Part shown: piece after piece, positions 1-9,287 of the stretch | How the letters are laid out: every line of letters begins with the position of its first letter | Position numbering within the stretch: position 1 is the stretch's first letter | NCBI GenBank assembly: GCA_016124585.1 | Contig: WGNL01000018.1 | Span: 248,001-312,000, forward strand | Source: Bacteroidota bacterium | GTDB lineage: Bacteria > Bacteroidota > Bacteroidia > Chitinophagales > Saprospiraceae | Reading direction: 5' to 3' | DNA: 64,000 bases | Notes under the pieces: model-generated | What the model saw: only the letters and a program-made list of their open reading frames with translations | What the model was told of the DNA's origin: nothing | Database searches by the model: none | Program-made: the position numbers and the translations under genes

Positions 1-194
1 ATCGCCCGTATTTGATTTGGGAACAGGGTACAAACAGCAACTGTTTCTCCGAGTAGTGTGGCAAATTCCACCTCGAAACCTTTGCCCTTGTCATATACAT
101 GCACCACGGTTCCAATATCGCCGACTTTCAAGCCAGCCTTTTCTATGTTTTCGGTCAGTATGACCCGGTCTAATTCTTTTATGGTTACTTTCAT
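1..194 (-). CDS. DUF4926-like small protein (partial at window edge)
   Basis: Not in ORF track because it runs off the edge. Reverse strand from CAT at 192-194 reads MKVTIKELDRVILTENIEKAGLKVGDIGTVVHVYDKGKGFEVEFATLLGETVAVCTLFPNQIRA..., resembling DUF4926. Start overlaps the stop of the upstream ORF (ATGA overlap). Confidence 0.75.
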   Translation of the reverse strand, partial: MKVTIKELDRVILTENIEKAGLKVGDIGTVVHVYDKGKGFEVEFATLLGETVAVCTLFPNQIRA

Positions 195-523
195 GACGGA
201 TACGCTGTTACAAGTTCAGGAATATCTTTTCCATTTTCAATTATCCAAATGGAGCACAGGTTAGGTTTTGTTCCATTTGGACATTTTAAGAATCCCTTTA
301 GGACATATTTCATTCCAAATGGATTTTGAATTTCTTCCACCACTTTCCCTTCTTTTGCATGCTCAAGCAAGGCAAGTCTTAAATTATTTGCGGATTCGGT
401 GGAAAAGCCCCTTTGCATGAAAAACCTTGCCTTGCTTGCCCCATCCGGATGGGAGATATTCAAGAGGTATTTTTCCAATTTCTCCTCTCGAATAGTCGCA
501 TGTTCAAAGTTAGGAAGTTTCAT
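191..523 (-). CDS. DUF6883-like protein
   Basis: 110 aa ORF (KLPNFEHATIREEKLEKYLLN...GFSTESANNLRLALLEHA...) resembling DUF6883; 4-nt overlap with the DUF4926-like gene. Confidence 0.65.
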   Translation of the reverse strand: MKLPNFEHATIREEKLEKYLLNISHPDGASKARFFMQRGFSTESANNLRLALLEHAKEGKVVEEIQNPFGMKYVLKGFLKCPNGTKPNLCSIWIIENGKDIPELVTAYPS

Positions 524-582
524 TTGGTAAATTTAGCCGATTTTTCAATTAGTCGTCATACCTCGGAAAACCCTTCCCCAAT

Positions 583-618
583 CTTTTTACTTTCGCCTTT
601 CCACTTTTTACTTTCACC
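583..618. repeat. Heptamer array CTTTTTA|CTTTCGC|CTTTCCA|CTTTTTA|CTTTCAC
   Basis: Exact 7-bp phase, ending 3 nt before the moxR ATG at 622. Confidence 0.8.
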
Positions 619-621
619 ATC

Positions 622-1704
622 ATGACCGACCAAATCCTACGCCCCCACGCCGAGCAAGTCTATGCCCACGAAATCCAGGCGCTCATCGCCACGGACGAGC
701 ACCTGCGCCCCACCAACTGGCAAATGTCGCCTTGGGCCGTGGTGACCTACCTGCTCGGCGGCAAGCTGCCGGATGGAACGGAAGTGGAGCCGAAGTATTT
801 CGGGCAACGCCGCCTCATCGAGATAGCCGTGGCTACGCTCGCCACCGACCGGGCACTGCTGCTCATCGGCATACCCGGCACGGCGAAGACTTGGGTAGCC
901 GAGCACCTCGCCGCTGCCATCTCCGGCGACAGTACCCGCTTGGTACAGGGTACGGCGGGCATGAGCGAGGAAGCACTGCGCTACGGCTGGAACTATGCCC
1001 GACTTTTGGCCGAAGGCCCCAGCGAAAATGCCCTTGTACCAAGCCCCATTTTGAATGCCATGCGGGAGGGCAAGCTCGCCCGCATCGAGGAGCTGACCCG
1101 CATACCCTCTGATGTACAGGACACGCTCATCACTCTGCTCAGCGAAAAGACCCTGCCCGTGCCGGAGCTGAACACGGAGGTGCAGGCCATCCGTGGCTTC
1201 AACGTCATCGCCACCGCCAACGACCGTGACCGGGGTATCAATGAGCTGTCGAGCGCCCTCCGCCGCCGCTTCAACACGGTGGTAATGCCGCTGCCTGCCA
1301 CGCTGGCCGAGGAGGTGAACATCGTTCAGACGAGGGTAGAAAAAATCGGCACGACACTGGAACTGCCTGCTGGCTCCGCTCCAGTGAAGGAAATCGAGCG
1401 ACTGGTGACCATCTTCCGGGAATTGCGAAGCGGAAAAACGGAGGATGGCCGCACGAAACTGAAATCGCCGGGTGCGACACTCAGCACCGCCGAGGCCATT
1501 TCGGTGGTACACAGCGGTCAGGCATTGGCCGTACATTTCGGCGACGGTACCCTGCGGGCGCATGACCTAGCGGCGGGCATCACCGGGGCCATCGTGAAAG
1601 ACCCTGTGCAGGACAAAAACATCTGGCTGGAATACCTCGAAACAGTTGTGAAGGAACGGAAGGAGTGGGGGGATATTTATCGGGCGTGTAAAGAGTTGGG
1701 TTGA
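622..1704 (+). CDS. MoxR-family AAA+ ATPase
   Basis: 360 aa; Walker A-like GIPGTAKTW, FNVIATANDRDRGINELSSALRRRF sensor region; MoxR type of MoxR/DUF5682/VWA modules. Confidence 0.85.
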   Translation: MTDQILRPHAEQVYAHEIQALIATDEHLRPTNWQMSPWAVVTYLLGGKLPDGTEVEPKYFGQRRLIEIAVATLATDRALLLIGIPGTAKTWVAEHLAAAISGDSTRLVQGTAGMSEEALRYGWNYARLLAEGPSENALVPSPILNAMREGKLARIEELTRIPSDVQDTLITLLSEKTLPVPELNTEVQAIRGFNVIATANDRDRGINELSSALRRRFNTVVMPLPATLAEEVNIVQTRVEKIGTTLELPAGSAPVKEIERLVTIFRELRSGKTEDGRTKLKSPGATLSTAEAISVVHSGQALAVHFGDGTLRAHDLAAGITGAIVKDPVQDKNIWLEYLETVVKERKEWGDIYRACKELG

Positions 1705-1775
1705 TGGCTGAATTGTTGAATTGTTAGGCATCACGAAAAAAATATAACAATTCAGCAATACAACAATTATTCAAC
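1705..1775. repeat. Inverted AATTGTTGA / AACAATTCA short-repeat element
   Basis: gaattgttgaattgtta GGCATCACGAAAA aaatataacaattcagcaatacaacaattattcaacaa. Confidence 0.75.
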
Positions 1776-2531
1776 AACCTCTTCCAAAAAAGTCTCCAAA
1801 TACTGATTGAACACCTCCGGATGCTCCATCATTGGGGCGTGGCCGCATTTATCCAACATAAAAAGCTGGGAGTTTTGGATGCGCTCGTGAAACTCTTCGC
1901 CGACAAAGGCGGGGGTCACTTGGTCGTCCTTGCCCCAAATGAGGAGGGTGGGGGCCGTGATGGTCTGTAGGCGTTCCCGAAGATTGTGGCGGATGGCAGA
2001 TTTGGCGGTAGCGACCACTCGAATGGCCTTGTTGCGGTCATTGACGGTATCGAAGATTTCGTCCACCAGTTCCTTGGTCGCTGTGGCGGGGTCGTAAAAC
2101 GTATCTTCTGCTTTCTTTTTGATGTAATCGTAGTCGCCCCGTTTTGGAAAGGTGGAACCCATCGCACTTTCGAAAAGACCCGAGCTGCCAGTGAGGGTGA
2201 TGGAAGCGATCCGTTCCGGGTGCGCCAGTGCGTAGAGCAAGGCAATATGTCCACCAAGGGAATTGCCGAGTACGTGTACCTTGGCGTAGCCTTTTTTCTT
2301 CACAAACGCCGTGACGTGATCCACCAGACCAGAGACGCCGAGTTTTCGGAACGGCATGTCGAAAATGGGGAGGATGGGCACGACCACATTGTACTGCTGG
2401 CCGAAGTGCTGGAGGATGGAAGCGAAATTGCTCAATGCGCCAAACAGACCGTGCAGTAGGAGCAGGTTTTGCTCCCCGCCCTTGGTTTCAATGTATTTGA
2501 AGCCGCCTTCCTCAGTGATAGGATAGTCCAT
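1767..2531 (-). CDS. alpha/beta fold hydrolase
   Basis: 254 aa; LLLHGLFG, GNSLGGHIAL nucleophile elbow, C-terminal GHAPMMEHPE. Confidence 0.9.
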   Translation of the reverse strand: MDYPITEEGGFKYIETKGGEQNLLLLHGLFGALSNFASILQHFGQQYNVVVPILPIFDMPFRKLGVSGLVDHVTAFVKKKGYAKVHVLGNSLGGHIALLYALAHPERIASITLTGSSGLFESAMGSTFPKRGDYDYIKKKAEDTFYDPATATKELVDEIFDTVNDRNKAIRVVATAKSAIRHNLRERLQTITAPTLLIWGKDDQVTPAFVGEEFHERIQNSQLFMLDKCGHAPMMEHPEVFNQYLETFLEEVVE

Positions 2532-2677
2532 CTAGCTTTTGAGTTGTTAGCTGATGCGGCAAAAATAGTTTTTTTAAACACTAAAGGATAATTTGTTTTC
2601 CGTGCCGAAACCTTGTCCTTTTGTCCACGTTAAATCCGTGAAACTGATATATATTTTAGACAGACACCAGAACATTC

Positions 2678-2969
2678 TTGTGGACCAGCAGTTCTCCACA
2701 GGCTTTTCCACAATTGTTGATACTCACAAGAGTTTTTATTTTAATCCGTAAATCTTATTCCAATCAATATTTTACCCACCTAAATAAAACATAAGGTAAA
2801 AAACAGGTTAAGAAACTGTAAACCGAGAAGGTTATCAACAAGTTTTTCAACAAAATCGCAATCTAGGTCGGCGACTCCATTACTCTCCAAGTAGCTGTTT
2901 TTCAACTTCTTACAGAATTATAAAAAAACACTATACTTTTAAAATCAGTTACCAACAGTTTTTTCAACA
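2678..2969. other. Cluster of DnaA-box-like 9-mers (candidate oriC, left part)
   Basis: TTCTCCACA 2692-2700, TTTTCCACA 2704-2712, TGTTGATAC 2715-2723, TTATCAACA 2832-2840, TTTTCAACA 2844-2852, TTTTCAACA 2961-2969, in an AT-rich 450 bp intergenic region. Confidence 0.5.
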
Positions 2970-2979
2970 GTTTTTTGGA

Positions 2980-4056
2980 TTAACTTTTTGAAAATTGGTA
3001 CTTGACGTGCAAAAGCACCGCCAGCAGCACCAAAGCACCCGCCTGATGAATCGCTCCCCAAGTGATGGGAACCCGCCCGATGCAGTTGATAATCGTCATG
3101 ACGCCAAGTAGAAATTGGACTACAAGCATGCCCATCAACATATTTCCCCCCATTTTGAGCTGGGCAGATGTTTCACGCTTTATGATTTTGATAAAAAGCA
3201 AAACGGTCAGCAAGGTGACCACCCAAGCCATGCCTCGGTGCAGCAATTGCACCACCGCTTTGATACTTTGCTGAGGCTCGTAATCCAGCATTTGTTCCGT
3301 GCCGACGGAACCCGCAGTGAGCACTTGCTGAAACCGCTCCCATTCCACGAAAACCGGAAAATGAGGGTGGATAAGTCCCGCCCGCATGCCAGCCATGAGT
3401 CCACCAAATACGATTTGAATGCAGAGTGCGACTGCAGTCCACCAACCCAATTTGCGAAGCGAAACAAAATGGCTGTCAGAAGTACCGGGCTGCGAAGCCC
3501 GCTTCCAAGTCCAAAAAAGATAGCCGAAAACGGCGGTGCCGATGCTCAAGTGAATGGCCAGTTTGTAAGCACTGACCCAAGTGCGGTTGTCGTTGTTCAG
3601 GCCGCTTTTCACCATAATCCAACCAAAGACCGCTTCTAACATCGCCAGTCCGACCACAATGCCAAGGCCCTTCACCAACCAACCTGGCAACTGCTTTTTC
3701 AACAAAAACCAAAGAAACGGAACGAGGAAAACAACGGCAATCAGCCTGGCCCAGAGGCGGTGGAAATATTCCCAGAAGAAGATGAACTTGAATTCCCCGA
3801 GCGTCATATCGGCGTGTAGCGCCTCAAACTGCTTTTTGGCGGCTACCTTGTACTTGTCGAAGGCTACTGTCCATTCGGCCTCGTTGAGCGGCGGTATGGC
3901 ACCTTGGATGGGCTTCCACTCGGTGATGGAAAGCCCCGAATCGGAAAGCCGGGTGACGCCGCCGATGACCACCTGGAGGAAAACCATGAGCACGCCTGCC
4001 AGCAGCCAAACTTGAACGGATTTTGAAACAGGGGTCGGTGTAGTGCTTGTATTCAT
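2980..4056 (-). CDS. ctaA: Heme A synthase, COX15/CtaA family
   Basis: 358 aa multi-TM; VIGGVTRLSDSGLSITEWKPIQGAIPP is the COX15/CtaA signature; FWEYFHRLWAR. Confidence 0.93.
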   Translation of the reverse strand: MNTSTTPTPVSKSVQVWLLAGVLMVFLQVVIGGVTRLSDSGLSITEWKPIQGAIPPLNEAEWTVAFDKYKVAAKKQFEALHADMTLGEFKFIFFWEYFHRLWARLIAVVFLVPFLWFLLKKQLPGWLVKGLGIVVGLAMLEAVFGWIMVKSGLNNDNRTWVSAYKLAIHLSIGTAVFGYLFWTWKRASQPGTSDSHFVSLRKLGWWTAVALCIQIVFGGLMAGMRAGLIHPHFPVFVEWERFQQVLTAGSVGTEQMLDYEPQQSIKAVVQLLHRGMAWVVTLLTVLLFIKIIKRETSAQLKMGGNMLMGMLVVQFLLGVMTIINCIGRVPITWGAIHQAGALVLLAVLLHVKYQFSKS

Positions 4057-4227
4057 CGATCTGAAAATTTTGGGTAAAACTAAATTGTTTTGTTTCCCCG
4101 AAAATCATCCGACTGTCACTTCCAATAGTATTGGTTAGTTTCTTTTTAAAAAATTCATTTGCCAGCTTATTATTAAGGGTGTTGGTACGTGGATAAAAAG
4201 GGGATATTTTTTTGTGAAAAATCCAAA

Positions 4228-4662
4228 TATGGATAACTGCGATTTACGTCCACAGTCCGCCAACATGGTTTGGTGTTCAGCATCAAGGTTTTGCGTCCTT
4301 TTTTCACAGGATGTTGGGAAGCGGCGTGCTGAAAAATTTACATTTCCCCACTTGGAATAACTTTCGGTTAACATTCCCGAAACATGGGATTCCCCACAGG
4401 AACAAGTACTCATGTGTACCTCAGAGAGCGTAAAGCTACACGCTTCAACTGGATGGATGTTGGCAATCTGCTTTGACATCCACAGCCTTCCCCACAAAAA
4501 CTGTGAACAACGCATTTTGCTAAAAGCCTGATTTTAATACCTTTATGAAGAGGGAAAATTAGTAGTGTTGAAAAGGAGAAATTGCGCTTCCCAACGATTT
4601 GTTTTTACGCTCAAAATCTTGTTGTGGAAAGCTCGGTTTGTGTTGTGAATTACTGTGGAAGG
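4228..4662. other. Cluster of DnaA-box-like 9-mers (candidate oriC, right part)
   Basis: TATGGATAA 4228-4236, TTTTTCACA 4300-4308, TTCCCCACA 4390-4398, ACATCCACA 4476-4484, TTCCCCACA 4488-4496, TGTGAACAA 4502-4510, TGTGGAAAG 4623-4631, TGTGGAAGG 4654-4662; about 780 bp without a credible gene. Confidence 0.45.
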
Positions 4663-4836
4663 AGGGGCCTTTTTTGTGAAGAAAAAATATGTCAAAACAG
4701 CCTGTTTGACCAACCTGAAAAGCGCTTGAATTGTTTCTTTTAATCCTCTAGAATGCCTGTAAATACTGGGCTTTCAAATAGAAAGCAATTGTGTTTGATT
4801 AGTTCATTGGCTTCGAAAAAATTATAAAACATACTT

Positions 4837-5517
4837 ATGTGCGGACGATTCTCATTGGCTACTTCCAAAGAAAAATTGCAGCAACAACTTCCCTTTGTGG
4901 AAGTGCCGGAAACGCTGCGACTCAGCTACAATATTGCCCCTACCCAACATGCCTACGTGGTGACCGACGATGACCCCGAGCGCCTGCAATACATCGCTTG
5001 GGGCCTTGTGCCGCATTGGTCTGAAGATGGCAAAAATGCAGGCCGGCTCATCAACGCACGTCGGGAGGGCATCGAAGCCAAACCTTCATTTCGGGTGCCC
5101 ATCCGCAAGCGCCGCTGCCTCGTGCCTGCCGATAGTTTTTATGAGTGGCGAAAAGAAGGGACGGGCAAAATTCCCTACCGTATTTTACTGAAGGACAATG
5201 AGTTGATGTTCTTTGCCGGAGTGTGGGACATCTGGTACAAAGGCGATTATGGCCTCAAGACTTTCTCCATCATCACCACCGATGCCAACGACGATATGTC
5301 CGACCTGCACAACAGGATGCCCGTGCTGCTCACCACGCCCGAACAACAGAAGCGCTGGTTGGAATCCGACGACCTCGACGAAATCCTGATGCTGCTCCAA
5401 ACGCCGCCAGACCATTTAATAAAGAAGTACCGGGTGTCGGAAAAAGTAAATGCCGTCACCAATGACTCGCCCGACATGCATTTGGAGGTGCCGGAGCCGC
5501 CTACCTTGTTTGGATAA
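4837..5517 (+). CDS. SOS response-associated peptidase (SRAP/YedK/HMCES family)
   Basis: 226 aa; MCGRFSLA with catalytic Cys2, NIAPTQ, INARREG, RCLVPADSFYEW, HNRMPVLL. Confidence 0.95.
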   Translation: MCGRFSLATSKEKLQQQLPFVEVPETLRLSYNIAPTQHAYVVTDDDPERLQYIAWGLVPHWSEDGKNAGRLINARREGIEAKPSFRVPIRKRRCLVPADSFYEWRKEGTGKIPYRILLKDNELMFFAGVWDIWYKGDYGLKTFSIITTDANDDMSDLHNRMPVLLTTPEQQKRWLESDDLDEILMLLQTPPDHLIKKYRVSEKVNAVTNDSPDMHLEVPEPPTLFG

Positions 5518-5705
5518 AAAGTCTTTGTGAATTTTAATGTTAGCGAGCTGTGCAATATCAGGTATTTGAAAGATATTTGGTGTTTCTGAAAAAGCCCATT
5601 TTTTGAAAGGAAAAACAAACAAACACTTTGGTTGATGGTATGGTGACGAGGTATTCAATCCTTCAATCCTTTTCTCCTTCAATCCTTAAAAAATGAGAAA
5701 ACCCA

Positions 5706-7262
5706 ATGCTCGTAAAAACCTACGCCAGCGCCGTCCATGGCGTTGATGCCCAAACCATCACCGTAGAAGTCAGTGCAGGCGGTCAGCCTCCCCCAACAGG
5801 GCCTTGGTACCACATGGTTGGTCTGCCCGACAACGTGGTGAAGGAAAGTTTTCCCCGCATCGAGACGGCCATCAAGAGCATCAAATACCAGATGATGCGC
5901 ATGAAAATGGTCATCAACCTCGCCCCTGCCGACATCCGAAAAGAGGGGTCTTCCTACGACCTGCCCATCGCCATTGGTATTCTTGCTGCGCAAGAGCAGA
6001 TCAGCCACGTCGAACTGGATAATTACATTATTATGGGCGAGCTGTCGCTCGATGGAAGCCTACGCCCCATCAAGGGAGCATTGCCCATTGCCATCCAAGC
6101 GAGGGCGGAGAAGTACCGGGGCATTATTTTACCAAAACAAAATGCAAGGGAGGCTGCCATCGTCAACAACCTAGAAGTGTATGGTGTGACCACGCTCCTC
6201 GAAGCAGTGGATTTTCTGAATGGCCGCATCCAATTAGAACCGACGGTGGTGGACACCCGTGAGGAATTCGCCGCGAATCAAGAAGTTTTTCTCGTCGATT
6301 TCTCCGATGTGAAAGGTCAGGACAATGTGAAACGTGCCCTCGAAATTGCCGCCGCAGGCGGGCACAATGCCATCCTCATTGGGCCACCAGGTGCGGGTAA
6401 AACGATGCTCGCCCGCCGAATGCCGACCATCCTGCCGCCACTCTCACTGATGGAAGCGCTCGAAACCACCAAGATTCACTCAGTTTCTGGGGTGCTGCCA
6501 GCAGAGTCCTCATTGATTTCCAATCGACCTTTCCGAGCGCCGCACCATACGATTAGCGATGTAGCGTTGGTGGGCGGTGGCTCCAATCCGATGCCTGGTG
6601 AGATTTCCTTGGCGCACAATGGTGTGTTGTTTTTGGATGAATTGCCGGAGTTCAAGCGCTCCGTGCTGGAAGTGATGCGGCAACCGATGGAGGAGCGGCG
6701 GGTCACCATTTCAAGGGCAAAAGTGAGCATTGACTACCCCGCCAATTTCATGCTGGTGGCTTCGATGAATCCCTGTCCTTGCGGTTTTTACAATCACCCA
6801 ACCAAGGAATGCGTCTGCGGCCCCGGCGTGGTGAAGCGGTATTTGAGTAAAATCAGCGGCCCGCTGCTCGACCGCATTGACCTACATGTAGAGGTGACGC
6901 CAGTTTCCTACGATGAACTGGCCAAGTACGATGCCCCCGCCCGCACCAGCAAGGAGATTGTCGCAGGCGTCATCAAGGCCCGGGAGATTCAGGCGGAGCG
7001 TTTCAAGGAATACAAAGGTGTTTTTTGCAATGCACAAATGCCTAGCCGCCTTGTGCGGGAAGTTTGCCAACTAAATGCCGCAGGCACGGCGCTGCTGAAA
7101 AAAGCGATGGAAGTGCAAAAACTCTCGGCCCGAGCCTACGACCGCATCCTGAAAGTAGCCCGCACCAGCGCCGACCTCGTGGCCAGTCCTGATATCAAGA
7201 TTGAGCATATTGCGGAAGCGATACAATACCGTAGCTTGGATAGGGAAGGATGGGCGGGTTAA
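5706..7262 (+). CDS. comM: YifB/ComM family Mg chelatase-like AAA ATPase
   Basis: 518 aa; GLPDNVVKES, GPPGAGKTMLARRMPTILPP, FRAPHHTISDVALVGGG, MNPCPCGF. Confidence 0.93.
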   Translation: MLVKTYASAVHGVDAQTITVEVSAGGQPPPTGPWYHMVGLPDNVVKESFPRIETAIKSIKYQMMRMKMVINLAPADIRKEGSSYDLPIAIGILAAQEQISHVELDNYIIMGELSLDGSLRPIKGALPIAIQARAEKYRGIILPKQNAREAAIVNNLEVYGVTTLLEAVDFLNGRIQLEPTVVDTREEFAANQEVFLVDFSDVKGQDNVKRALEIAAAGGHNAILIGPPGAGKTMLARRMPTILPPLSLMEALETTKIHSVSGVLPAESSLISNRPFRAPHHTISDVALVGGGSNPMPGEISLAHNGVLFLDELPEFKRSVLEVMRQPMEERRVTISRAKVSIDYPANFMLVASMNPCPCGFYNHPTKECVCGPGVVKRYLSKISGPLLDRIDLHVEVTPVSYDELAKYDAPARTSKEIVAGVIKAREIQAERFKEYKGVFCNAQMPSRLVREVCQLNAAGTALLKKAMEVQKLSARAYDRILKVARTSADLVASPDIKIEHIAEAIQYRSLDREGWAG

Positions 7263-7264
7263 TT

Positions 7265-7297
7265 AACGTCGGCGAGGTTCAAAACCTCGCCGACGTT
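7265..7297. repeat. Perfect 15-bp inverted repeat hairpin (AACGTCGGCGAGGTT caa AACCTCGCCGACGTT)
   Basis: Seen directly; lies between convergent genes just after the comM stop codon. Confidence 0.9.
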
Positions 7298-7314
7298 TGC
7301 CCATTTTTTAAAAT

Positions 7315-8019
7315 TCATTTCTCAAATTTTGTCAAAACCGTGGAGCTTTCCACATTTCCTTTCTCGTCCAGGTTCTCGGATTTCACCATGCCGACGCCGA
7401 TGGCAAACCACGAGACTGTTTTAAACTTCCTTTTGATGATGGCTTTCATCTCGGTTTCCTGACTGATTTTCACGCACTCGAAAGTACCCGCTGGGGTGGT
7501 CACTACCTCGGCAGCTTCCACTTTTCGGTTCGTCACTTCCAAGGTCATGGTCATAAGCGTCATGCCGCCGCTGCTGGCTTTCATGGTAATATTGCCATCG
7601 GGCAATGTCTGACCGGGAATGAGTTTGGCGGGAAACTCCAGCGCCGAACCTGCCATTTCCATTTCCATGTCCTTGAATCCTGCCATCGAACGAGGGTCGA
7701 ACATGCCGGACATATCCATATACAGCCCACCGTCCTTGCATTCAATCCCATAATTCCCTTCCGATAGGTTTTTGCCTTTTTCGTTGGTGACTTCTAGGCT
7801 CACATTGGCCTTGAAGCCATCACCGTCAGCCTCCACACTGTTGATTTTTTGGTGCTGGATGCTGGATACTTTTCCCTTTTTGTCGTAGTTGGTCAGCTCA
7901 AAACTGATGCCCTGCCGGAAGGCGGGGTAACCGGATTCACATACATTTTGCGCCCGTAGCCCAAAGCTGGCCACCAGCAAAAGCAGACTGCTCAGAAATA
8001 GATTTTTCATGATAATCAA
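7315..8019 (-). CDS. Secreted TapB/DUF3108-like protein
   Basis: 234 aa with signal peptide; LIPGQTLPDGNITMK ... TPAGTFECVKISQETE pattern typical of that family. Confidence 0.65.
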   Translation of the reverse strand: MIIMKNLFLSSLLLLVASFGLRAQNVCESGYPAFRQGISFELTNYDKKGKVSSIQHQKINSVEADGDGFKANVSLEVTNEKGKNLSEGNYGIECKDGGLYMDMSGMFDPRSMAGFKDMEMEMAGSALEFPAKLIPGQTLPDGNITMKASSGGMTLMTMTLEVTNRKVEAAEVVTTPAGTFECVKISQETEMKAIIKRKFKTVSWFAIGVGMVKSENLDEKGNVESSTVLTKFEK

Positions 8020-8158
8020 TTTGGTTGGAGATGATGGAATGAAACGGGGTCTCAGGTGAGTAGGTGAGCAAAGGTATTGAATAAATGTCTTGATAAAAAC
8101 TTGTGTTTTGAAAACTTGGACATTGCTTCCTCCTAATTTTACCCCAAATCAAGCTTTT

Positions 8159-9247
8159 ATGAAAATCAACGAGAACATTAAGGAAGCTTCCACCCTGCCC
8201 GCCAGCTTCTACCGTGAACGGGCGGTTTTTGATGAAGTCAAGGAGAAAATCTTTGCTGCCTCGTGGCTCTACGTGGCCGATGTTTCGGTGGTGAAAAATG
8301 CTGGCGAGGTCTATCCGTTCACGCTGCTGCCGGGGGTGCTGGATGAGCCGCTAGTGTTGGTTCGTGACCGGGAAGGGGTTCTGCGCTGCCTGTCCAATGT
8401 CTGTACGCACCGGGGCAAGGTCATCGTGGAGGAGGCGGGCACGGTGGGCACAATGCTGCGCTGCGGCTATCACGGTCGCTGCTTCCGGTTGGATGGTTCG
8501 TTCAAGTCTATGCCGGAGTTTGGGCAGGCGGAGGGCTTCCCCACGGCTGCCGATGACCTGCATCAAGTGCCTGTGCGGGAATGGCTGGGGATGGTGTTTG
8601 TGTCGCTGAGCCCTGCTTTTGATTTTGAGGAGGCGACCCAGCCGATTCGGGAGCGGGTCGGTTTTTTGCCAATGGATACGCTGGTTTTTGAAGAAGAAGG
8701 CACGAAGGACTATTTCGTGAATGCCAATTGGGCGCTTTACTGCGACAATTTTCTGGAGGGGTTTCATATCCCGTTTGTGCATCCTGCGCTGAATCAAGCC
8801 TTGGATTTTGGGCAGTATGACTACGAGCTTTTCCCTTATTGCAACCTCCAAATCGGCATTGCCGACGAGGGGCAACTGCATTTTGAGGTGCCAAAGGGTC
8901 ATCCTGATTTTGGAAAGAAAATCTACGCATGGTACTATTGGCTCTTCCCGAATCTGATGCTCAATTTTTACCCTTGGGGACTTTCGCTGAATGTCGTCGA
9001 ACCGCTCAGCCATGAGCGCACGAAGGTGCGTTTCCGAACCTATCGGTTTGAAAACCAGCCATTTAACCGCAGTGATAATCAGTTGGAAAAAACGGAATTC
9101 GAGGACGAGGCTGTGGTGGAGTCGGTGCAGCGGGGCATCCAGTCGAGGTTCTACCAGCAGGGCCGCTTTTCACCGACGATGGAGAAAGGGGTGCATCATT
9201 TTCATCGGTTGGTGGCCGACTTTCTTAATGAAAAACAACCCTGTTAG
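8159..9247 (+). CDS. Rieske 2Fe-2S aromatic ring-hydroxylating dioxygenase-like protein
   Basis: CTHRGKVIVEEAGTVGTMLRCGYHGRCFRLDG Rieske motif; DNFLEGFHIPFVHP catalytic domain. Start moved from 8090 to ATG 8159. Confidence 0.88.
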   Translation: MKINENIKEASTLPASFYRERAVFDEVKEKIFAASWLYVADVSVVKNAGEVYPFTLLPGVLDEPLVLVRDREGVLRCLSNVCTHRGKVIVEEAGTVGTMLRCGYHGRCFRLDGSFKSMPEFGQAEGFPTAADDLHQVPVREWLGMVFVSLSPAFDFEEATQPIRERVGFLPMDTLVFEEEGTKDYFVNANWALYCDNFLEGFHIPFVHPALNQALDFGQYDYELFPYCNLQIGIADEGQLHFEVPKGHPDFGKKIYAWYYWLFPNLMLNFYPWGLSLNVVEPLSHERTKVRFRTYRFENQPFNRSDNQLEKTEFEDEAVVESVQRGIQSRFYQQGRFSPTMEKGVHHFHRLVADFLNEKQPC

Positions 9248-9285
9248 GGTTCTGAACCCTAACAGGGTTGTTTTTCATTAAGAAA
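9221..9285. repeat. Perfect 32-bp inverted repeat with 1-nt spacer
   Basis: TTTCTTAATGAAAAACAACCCTGTTAGGGTTC t GAACCCTAACAGGGTTGTTTTTCATTAAGAAA, checked base by base around centre 9253; contains the Rieske stop codon and abuts the gcvT stop. Confidence 0.95.
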
Positions 9286-9287
9286 AG

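Noticed and set aside
637-1563. 308-aa minus-strand ORF
   Set aside because: Antisense shadow of the moxR gene in GC-rich codons; composition not protein-like.
4135-4515. 126-aa minus-strand ORF in the ctaA-SRAP gap
   Set aside because: No recognisable domain or plausible start context; lies in the box-rich candidate origin region.
8351-9013. 220-aa minus-strand ORF
   Set aside because: Antisense to the Rieske gene.
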